A stretch of DNA of 64,000 bases from Planococcus citreus (GTDB lineage: Bacteria > Bacillota > Bacilli > Bacillales_A > Planococcaceae): positions 310,001-374,000 of the forward strand of contig NZ_RCCP01000003.1 of the NCBI RefSeq assembly GCF_003664125.1. Reading direction: 5' to 3'. Shown in pieces: positions 58,172-64,000 of the stretch. A model generated the notes under the pieces. The model was not told the origin of the DNA. It was given only the letters and a program-made list of their open reading frames with translations, and did no database searches. Both the position numbers and the translations under genes were made by a program. Every line of letters starts with the position of its first letter. Position 1 is the first letter of the stretch.

Positions 58172-59476
58172 GTGAAGGAATTAAAGTTCAGCAAGGGGTT
58201 ATTGGCATCTGTTTTACTGTCTGCGGGGGCGCTTGCAGCATGCAGTTCAGGGGATGAAGGCTCAACGGCAGAAGGCGGCGGGGAGCAAGTAACAGTCGAT
58301 ATCTTCCAGTTTAAAGTGGAGTTCAAAGACCAGTTCGAAGATGTCGTCGCACAATACGAAGAAGAAAATCCTGACGTCAATATCGAAATCACGACAGTCG
58401 GCGGCGGGGAAGATTACGGCGCTGCGCTTCGTTCCCGTTTTGCTTCAGGCAATGAGCCGGCTATTTTTAACATTGGCGGGCCACAAGATGTAGCGGACTG
58501 GAAAGACAACTTGACTGACTTGTCCGATACAGGCGCCGCAGATGCAGCGCTTGAAGGCACATTGGACGGGGTGACAGTCGAATCGGAAGTGCTCGGTTTG
58601 CCGTACAACCAGGAAGGCTACGGATTTATCTACAATACGCGCTTGTTCGAAGAAGCGGGAATCGATGCGGCCTCGATTACGGATTATGCAAGCTTGGAAG
58701 AAGCCGTGAAGACGCTTGATTCGAAAAAAGACGAACTCGGCCTTGAATCTGTCTTTGCATTGCCAGGAAAAGAAACATGGGTCACAGGGCTTCATTTGTC
58801 GAACACTTTCCTCGCGCCTGAATTCGATAATAACGTCTTGACGGCATACGATGCAGATACAGTGGAATTCGAATACGGCGAAGGATTCAAGAAAATCCTT
58901 GATTTGCAAAACGAGTATTCCAAACAGCCAACTGTGAGCCTGGATTATTCACAGCAAGTAGAAGAGCTATTTTCACTTGAGCGCGTGGCGATCATCCAGC
59001 AAGGTAATTGGGTTTACGGTTCGATTGCAGGAATTGACCAGGAACTCGCGGATTCAGGCGTCGGCATGATGCCGATCCCGGTTGAAGGCTTGGAAGACGG
59101 CGGCTTGCCGGTCGGCGTGCCGATGTATTGGGGCGTCAACTCGAACCAAGATGAAGAAGTCGTAACGGCAGCAAAAGATTTCCTCGATTGGCTCTACACG
59201 TCCGATACTGGAAAAACAGCTGTTTTGGAAGACTTTAAATTTATCCCGGCATACGAAGGTTATGACACATCGAAAATTACGGATCCAATGTCCAAAGCGA
59301 TTTACGACGCTTCAGAAGCCGGCGAAACAATTGGCTGGGTCTTCATGGGCTATCCGACTGGATGGGGTGAAGATGAACTCGGCGCTGGCATCCAGAAATA
59401 CTTGAGCGATGAAGCGAGCTGGGACGAAGTGGTCGATTCAGCGAAAGCGGCATGGGAAACGAGCCGCGGAGAGTAA
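58172..59476 (+). CDS. malE: Maltodextrin-type ABC substrate-binding lipoprotein
   Basis: Extracellular binding protein of 434 residues. Signal peptide with lipobox LAAC (Cys24), then a type 1 bacterial extracellular solute-binding fold: VTVDIFQFKVEFKDQFEDVV, YNQEGYGFIYNTRLFEEAG and GNWVYGSIAG are visible. Start is GTG at 58172, preceded by GGGGGAG; the longer frame to 58133 would run through operator 3. The sugar is probably maltose, isomaltose or related oligosaccharide by context only. First gene of the importer and separated from malF by a hairpin. Confidence 0.85.
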   Translation: MKELKFSKGLLASVLLSAGALAACSSGDEGSTAEGGGEQVTVDIFQFKVEFKDQFEDVVAQYEEENPDVNIEITTVGGGEDYGAALRSRFASGNEPAIFNIGGPQDVADWKDNLTDLSDTGAADAALEGTLDGVTVESEVLGLPYNQEGYGFIYNTRLFEEAGIDAASITDYASLEEAVKTLDSKKDELGLESVFALPGKETWVTGLHLSNTFLAPEFDNNVLTAYDADTVEFEYGEGFKKILDLQNEYSKQPTVSLDYSQQVEELFSLERVAIIQQGNWVYGSIAGIDQELADSGVGMMPIPVEGLEDGGLPVGVPMYWGVNSNQDEEVVTAAKDFLDWLYTSDTGKTAVLEDFKFIPAYEGYDTSKITDPMSKAIYDASEAGETIGWVFMGYPTGWGEDELGAGIQKYLSDEASWDEVVDSAKAAWETSRGE

Positions 59477-59493
59477 TTTGTCCATCAAACCAG

Positions 59494-59520
59494 AGCAGCC
59501 ATTGTGCTGCTTTGTTTTGT
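59494..59520 (+). terminator. Weak hairpin terminator between malE and malF
   Basis: AGCAGC/GCTGCT stem followed by TTGTTTTGTTT. A leaky terminator here would keep binding-protein mRNA in excess over permease mRNA. Confidence 0.55.
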
Positions 59521-59552
59521 TTCGGGGCTTAACTAGAAAGAGAGGCTAAACT

Positions 59553-60413
59553 ATGCGTACACGGGATCTTTCCTATTGGTTATTTTTAGCGCCTGTATTG
59601 TTGGCGTTGGCACTAGTCGTCGTTGTGCCGATGCTGCTCGGGCTTTTCTATTCATTTACAGCGTGGAACGGTATTCAAACCGGCGAATTCGTCGGGTTCC
59701 AGAATTACCTGAATTTGTTCACGGATGAGCGTTTCCTCGATTCGCTATGGTTCACGACGAAGTTCTCGGTTGTGTCCGTCATTTTGATCAATTTCATCGG
59801 GCTTTCACTCGCGTTGATCGTCACATCAAAAATCAAGACGAGTAGCTTGCTGCGTACGACTTTTTTCATGCCGAACTTAATCGGCGGTTTGATCCTCGGG
59901 TTTATCTGGCAGTTCATTTTCCTGAAAGTGTTTGCCAGTGTCGGGGAGGCAGTAGGGATGGAAAGCTTGCAGGCATGGCTGTCGACAACCGAAACTGGGT
60001 TCTGGGGCTTGGTCATACTGATGAGCTGGCAGATGGCCGGCTATATCATGGTCATCTACATCGCTTATTTGGAAGGCTTGCCGAAAGAGTTGATCGAAGC
60101 GGCTGAAATTGACGGCGCATCGACCGTACAGCGCTTCCGCTACATCATCTTTCCGCTTGTTGCCCCGGCGTTCACAGTCAGTATGTTCTTGACTTTATCA
60201 AATACATTCAAGCTGTACGACCAGAACTTATCGCTGACAGCGGGCGGCCCGTACAATTCGACGGAAATGGTCGCCATGGAAATTTTCAAGACAGCGTTTG
60301 TGCAAAATGCCTTCGCCTATGCTCAGGCAAAAGCGATCATCTTCTTCCTGATCGTCGCTATTATTGCACTCGTTCAAGTGTATATCAATAAACGCCGGGA
60401 GGTCGAAATGTAA
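59553..60413 (+). CDS. malF: Sugar ABC transporter permease, MalF-like
   Basis: Inner membrane permease of 286 residues with six helices. The EAA loop reads EAAEIDGASTVQRFRYIIFP. It pairs with the next permease to form the channel. AGAGAGG precedes the ATG. Its stop codon overlaps the next start by one base (TAATG), giving strict coupling. The large periplasmic insert found in enterobacterial MalF is absent, as usual in Gram-positives. Confidence 0.9.
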   Translation: MRTRDLSYWLFLAPVLLALALVVVVPMLLGLFYSFTAWNGIQTGEFVGFQNYLNLFTDERFLDSLWFTTKFSVVSVILINFIGLSLALIVTSKIKTSSLLRTTFFMPNLIGGLILGFIWQFIFLKVFASVGEAVGMESLQAWLSTTETGFWGLVILMSWQMAGYIMVIYIAYLEGLPKELIEAAEIDGASTVQRFRYIIFPLVAPAFTVSMFLTLSNTFKLYDQNLSLTAGGPYNSTEMVAMEIFKTAFVQNAFAYAQAKAIIFFLIVAIIALVQVYINKRREVEM

Positions 60414-61228
60414 TGCGCAACCGCTGGAATATAAAAGTTGAAGTGCTCGGCGTCGCACTGGCGATTCTATGGCTATTGCCTTTTTACTTAATGTTCGTCA
60501 ATTCCTTCAAATCAAAAAAGGAAATTTTCCTCGACACGACGAGCCCTCCGGAAGCGTGGAGCTTCGATAACTACATCGTGGCATTTCAGGAACTCGACTT
60601 TCTCAGAACTTTGTTCAATTCTTTATTGATCACCGTTGTCAGCGTCGTGCTCATCGTCTTGTTCTCGGCGATGGCTGCTTATGCGTTGTCGCGAGCGAAA
60701 AGCAAGATATCCACATTCTTGTTTTTCCTGTTTGTCTCGGCGATGCTCATCCCGTTTCAATCGGTGATGATTCCGCTCGTCACGGTATTCGGCCAATTCG
60801 ATATGCTGAACCGCGGCGGACTGATTTTCATGTATATCGGTTTCGGTGCGAGCCTGTCGATTTTCCTGTATCATGGTGCTTTGAATAATGTCCCGAAATC
60901 GCTCGATGAAGCGGCGAAAATCGACGGGGCGAACCGTTGGCAAGTGTTTTGGCATATCATTTTCCCGATCCTCAAGCCGATCACTGTCACGGTCGCCATA
61001 CTCAATATCATCTGGATCTGGAACGATTACCTGTTGCCGTCGCTGGTCATCAATACGACGGGCAGTGAAACGATTCCGTTGAAGATGTTCTTCTTCTTCG
61101 GCGAATATACGAAGCAATGGCATTTGGCGCTTGCGGGACTTACGCTGGCGATCATTCCGGTCATTATCTTCTATTTCTTTGCGCAGCGCTCGATCATCAA
61201 AGGTGTCTCGGATGGCGCTGTAAAATAA
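60413..61228 (+). CDS. malG: Sugar ABC transporter permease, MalG-like
   Basis: Second permease, 271 residues, six helices; EAA loop DEAAKIDGANRWQVFWHIIFP. The C-terminus FFAQRSIIKGVSDGAVK is the typical end of sugar permeases of this class. Translation is coupled to malF by the TAATG overlap. No ATP-binding subunit follows; a shared MsmX-like ATPase must be encoded elsewhere. Confidence 0.9.
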   Translation: MRNRWNIKVEVLGVALAILWLLPFYLMFVNSFKSKKEIFLDTTSPPEAWSFDNYIVAFQELDFLRTLFNSLLITVVSVVLIVLFSAMAAYALSRAKSKISTFLFFLFVSAMLIPFQSVMIPLVTVFGQFDMLNRGGLIFMYIGFGASLSIFLYHGALNNVPKSLDEAAKIDGANRWQVFWHIIFPILKPITVTVAILNIIWIWNDYLLPSLVINTTGSETIPLKMFFFFGEYTKQWHLALAGLTLAIIPVIIFYFFAQRSIIKGVSDGAVK

Positions 61229-61241
61229 GGGGGCAATCGCA

Positions 61242-62261
61242 ATGGCAATTACAATTAAAGATGTCGCGAAACTGGCGGAAGTTTCGCCGGCGACAGTTTC
61301 TAGGGTTATTGCGGATCATCCGAAGATCACCCCGAAAACAAAGCGCAAAGTGCGAAAAGCCATGGAAGAGCTCGGCTATTACCCGAATTTCCAGGCACGC
61401 AATTTGGTAGCGAAAAAAAGCAAAGCGATCGGCGTCATCATGGAAAATTCCACGACGCTTGCTTTCCAGAATCCATTCTTCCCGGAAGTGTTGCGCGGCA
61501 TTTCTGTCAGTGCCCACCACAGCCAGTATGGCCTGTATTTATCGACCAGTGCGACTGAGCAGGAAATCTACGAAGAAGTCGTGGCGATGACACAAGGCAA
61601 GCGTGTTGACGGCATTATCTTGCTGTATTCGAAAATCGATGATAAAGTCATGGATTACCTGCTCGCAAATGGCATTCCGTTTTCAGTGGTTGGCCGTCCT
61701 TACACGCGCCCGGATGCCATTTCCTATGTTGACAATGATAATGTCGCCATTGCGAAAGAAGTGGTGGGCCATTTGATTTCACTCGGCCACCGGGACATTT
61801 CATTCGTCGGCGGGGCATCCGATTTCATCGTGTCTGCGGACCGCTTGAGCGGTTACCGGCAAGCGCTGGATGAAGCAGGGATTCCGTTCACTTCGGATTA
61901 TGTGGTTACACAGGAAAAGATGGAAGGCCACGAGCAGCAGGCGATCCGCAATTTAATGGAACAGAAAAATCCGCCTACAGCCATCGTCACGCACGATGAC
62001 CTGGTCGCCTATGAAGTGATCAGTTATTTGGAAGATTTGAATATTGCTGTACCGGCCGATGTGTCGATTGTCGGGTTTAACAACCATACTTTGTCGAGCC
62101 ATTTAAAGCCCCCGCTCAGCACGGTGGATATTTCGATTTTTGACCTTGGAATGGAAGCGGCGAATCTGGTATTGGAAAAAATAAACGATGACAATGCACC
62201 TCCCCGGAACATCATCGTTCCGGCAACATTGATCGAAAGAGGATCTTGTCAAAGTCTTTGA
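61242..62261 (+). CDS. malR: LacI-family regulator of the maltose cluster
   Basis: Repressor or activator of 339 residues: N-terminal HTH ITIKDVAKLAEVSPATVSRV and hinge, then a type 1 sugar-binding fold (about 60-335) with VVGHLISLGHRDISFVGG and DVSIVGFNN in the effector domain. It lies inside the operon it most likely regulates, through the three palindromes before malE. Ligand is probably maltose or another alpha-glucoside. A GGGGG site before the ATG starts 13 bases after malG. Confidence 0.88.
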   Translation: MAITIKDVAKLAEVSPATVSRVIADHPKITPKTKRKVRKAMEELGYYPNFQARNLVAKKSKAIGVIMENSTTLAFQNPFFPEVLRGISVSAHHSQYGLYLSTSATEQEIYEEVVAMTQGKRVDGIILLYSKIDDKVMDYLLANGIPFSVVGRPYTRPDAISYVDNDNVAIAKEVVGHLISLGHRDISFVGGASDFIVSADRLSGYRQALDEAGIPFTSDYVVTQEKMEGHEQQAIRNLMEQKNPPTAIVTHDDLVAYEVISYLEDLNIAVPADVSIVGFNNHTLSSHLKPPLSTVDISIFDLGMEAANLVLEKINDDNAPPRNIIVPATLIERGSCQSL

Positions 62262-62273
62262 AAGGAAACGATT

Positions 62274-63890
62274 ATGAACAAAACATGGTGGAAAGAAGCA
62301 GTGGCGTATCAGGTCTACCCACGCAGCTTCAATGACTCGAATGGAGACGGCATCGGGGATATCAACGGTGTCACGGAAAAACTGGATTATTTGAAGGAAC
62401 TGGGGATTGATGTCATCTGGATCTGCCCGATGTATAAATCGCCGAATGACGATAATGGCTATGACATCAGCGATTACCAGGAGATCATGGATGAACTTGG
62501 AACGATGGCGGATTTCGACCGTTTGCTCGAAGAAGTACACGCGCGCGGCATGAAATTGATCATCGACCTGGTTATCAACCATACGAGCGATGAACATCCA
62601 TGGTTTTTGGAATCGCGCTCGTCGCTCGATAACCCGAAACGCGATTGGTATGTTTGGCGTGACCGCCCGACCAACTGGGAGAGCATTTTTGGCGGCCCGG
62701 CATGGGAACTTGATGAGAAGACGGGGCAATACTATCTGCATATCTTCTCGAAAAAGCAGCCTGATTTAAACTGGGAAAATCCAGAAGTGCGTCAAGAGCT
62801 CTATAAAATGGTCAATTGGTGGCTCGATAAAGGCATTGATGGGTTCCGTGTCGATGCCATCAGCCACATCAAAAAAGATTTTACGGATTTGCCGATCGAA
62901 GAGGACAAGCCATGGGTGCCGGCATGGGAAAAAATGATGAATGTTGACGGCATTCAGCCGTTGCTTGCGGAACTTCGCGATGAGACCTTTGCAAAATACG
63001 ACATCATGACGGTCGGGGAAGCGAATGGCGTTTATGCGGAAGATATCGACGAATGGATCAGCGAAGAAGACGGCAAATTCGATATGGTGTTCCAATTCGA
63101 AGATTTGACGCTTTGGGACAGCGATGTCAAACAAGGGATAAACGTCAATGACTTGAAAACCGTCTTGACGCGCTGGCAGAAAGCGGTCGACGGCGTTGGC
63201 TGGAATGCGTTGTTCATCGAAAACCACGACAAGCCGCGCGTCGTCTCGACTTGGGGCAATGACAGCGAATACTGGCGTGAAAGTGCAACAGCGCTCGCTT
63301 GCATGTATTTCTTCATGCAAGGCACGCCGTTCATCTATCAGGGCCAGGAAATCGGCATGACCAATGCGCCGTTCGAGGAAATCCATCATTATGACGACGT
63401 CCATACGCATAATTTGTATTTCTATAACTTGGCGGAAGGCATGGAACACGATGCAATCATGACTTTGTTGAAATCGACAAGCCGCGACCATTCCCGCACG
63501 CCGATGCAATGGAATGGGGAGGACAATGCCGGATTCACGACAGGCTCTCCGTGGCTGCAGATGAATCCGAATTTCGAATGGCTCAATGTCGAGAGCCAGA
63601 TGCAAGATCCGGCATCGGTGTTGTCATTTTATAAACAAATGATTTTCTTGCGCAAAAACATGGACGTATTGGTTTATGGCAGCTACGATTTGGCCGAAAC
63701 CGATTGCGAGGATGTGTACGCTTATACACGTACGCAAGGTGAAGAACAAGTGCTCATCCTTTCGAACCTAGGAAGCACGACATGCACTTGGCTGGAACCA
63801 GAAGGCGCAGAACTGTTGCTCGCCAATTACGAGGACCGTGACTTGCATCAATTAAAACCGTATGAAGCACGGGTATATAAGCTAGCTTAA
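62274..63890 (+). CDS. GH13 alpha-glucosidase, probably alpha-1,4-specific
   Basis: Cytoplasmic glycosidase of 538 residues, paralogue of the enzyme at 55409. Region I DLVINHTSDEH, region II GFRVDAISH with nucleophile Asp194, region III VGEANG with Glu249, region IV IENHDKPR with Asp319. The residue after the nucleophile is Ala195, as in alpha-1,4-specific alpha-glucosidases (maltase type). AAAGGAAACG precedes the ATG, 13 bases after the regulator gene. Last gene of the cluster with a strong terminator. Confidence 0.9.
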   Translation: MNKTWWKEAVAYQVYPRSFNDSNGDGIGDINGVTEKLDYLKELGIDVIWICPMYKSPNDDNGYDISDYQEIMDELGTMADFDRLLEEVHARGMKLIIDLVINHTSDEHPWFLESRSSLDNPKRDWYVWRDRPTNWESIFGGPAWELDEKTGQYYLHIFSKKQPDLNWENPEVRQELYKMVNWWLDKGIDGFRVDAISHIKKDFTDLPIEEDKPWVPAWEKMMNVDGIQPLLAELRDETFAKYDIMTVGEANGVYAEDIDEWISEEDGKFDMVFQFEDLTLWDSDVKQGINVNDLKTVLTRWQKAVDGVGWNALFIENHDKPRVVSTWGNDSEYWRESATALACMYFFMQGTPFIYQGQEIGMTNAPFEEIHHYDDVHTHNLYFYNLAEGMEHDAIMTLLKSTSRDHSRTPMQWNGEDNAGFTTGSPWLQMNPNFEWLNVESQMQDPASVLSFYKQMIFLRKNMDVLVYGSYDLAETDCEDVYAYTRTQGEEQVLILSNLGSTTCTWLEPEGAELLLANYEDRDLHQLKPYEARVYKLA

Positions 63891-63921
63891 CTATACAACA
63901 CGAAGATCCAGTTAACTATTG

Positions 63922-63975
63922 AAAAACGCTTTTCCCGATTGGCCAGAAGGCTGGTCGGGAAAAGCGTTTTTTTTT
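63922..63975 (+). terminator. Terminator of the maltose operon
   Basis: AAAAACGCTTTTCCCGA with TCGGGAAAAGCGTTTTT, inner loop with a further short stem, and nine T. Confidence 0.92.
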
Positions 63976-64000
63976 AGAATCCTGGTTTTTTTAACAGCTT

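Noticed and set aside
62766..63605. Long antisense frame (279 codons) opposite the second glucosidase gene
   Set aside because: It is the reverse-frame shadow of a strongly conserved gene; rich in His, Arg and Phe as expected for such shadows, with no ribosome site.

Overview
The window looks like a chromosomal segment from a moderate-GC Gram-positive bacterium of the Bacillales, most likely a Planococcaceae member such as Planococcus. Support: almost every gene has a strong AGGAGG-type ribosome binding site, GTG and TTG starts are common, intrinsic terminators with T-tracts separate most units, and the protein families are Bacillales ones (YcxB, YkuI, YitT, YusW, BsuPI-type lipoprotein, NaChBac-type sodium channel, class I fructose-bisphosphate aldolase). 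The genus is inference. I see no tRNA, rRNA, CRISPR array, insertion sequence or prophage.

Layout. 1-5 kb: DUF2798 membrane protein, Mug uracil-DNA glycosylase, YcxB-like protein, BsuPI lipoprotein, an AMP-forming acyl-CoA synthetase and a DUF1456 protein. 5.2-6.0 kb: a gene-free stretch with two diverged copies of one repeat and one copy of a second, stem-forming repeat. 6-9.5 kb: aldolase, a short-chain dehydrogenase and IlvA. 9.5-11 kb: an RNA leader with mutually exclusive antiterminator and terminator stems, followed by four very small genes, two of which are paralogous putative HTH proteins; this is the least explained unit here. 11-13.6 kb: a TlpA-like/MsrAB lipoprotein pair and a PAP2 phosphatase. 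13.6-16.2 kb: tiny membrane proteins, a DUF3784 protein, and stand-alone STAS and MEDS sensors. 16-29 kb: a second dehydrogenase, LtaS-like synthase, glutamate dehydrogenase, GNAT, VOC, PPK2, YkuI, YitT, GyrI-like and CapA-like proteins.

29-39 kb is rich in membrane transport: DUF202, a CPA1 Na+/H+ antiporter, DUF3100 plus partner, an MFS transporter and a Na/Pi symporter, with glycerate kinase and a YusW lipoprotein between them. 39-43 kb is a sulfur module (sulfonate/taurine-type ABC importer downstream of cysteine synthase). 43-47.4 kb carries a KtrA/C potassium regulator, an RNase H-like protein, a DUF4397 surface protein overlapping its probable class F sortase, and a voltage-gated sodium channel. 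47.4-50.6 kb is a hydroxybutyrate-type unit: LysR regulator divergent from a GntP permease and 3-hydroxybutyrate dehydrogenase. 50.6-55.3 kb: alpha/beta hydrolase, TVP38 protein, YkvI-like transporter, a repeat bounded by a duplicated terminator, a ketopantoate reductase-like protein and BioY with a probable BirA operator.

55.4-64 kb is a maltose/isomaltose utilisation cluster on the + strand: GH13 glucosidase, ROK sugar kinase, MalEFG-type importer (no ATPase gene), LacI-type regulator and a second GH13 glucosidase. Three LacI/CcpA-type palindromes precede the binding-protein gene. The two glucosidases differ at the residue after the catalytic Asp (Val versus Ala), predicting complementary alpha-1,6 and alpha-1,4 specificity. 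Imported oligosaccharide would be cut to glucose and phosphorylated by the kinase.
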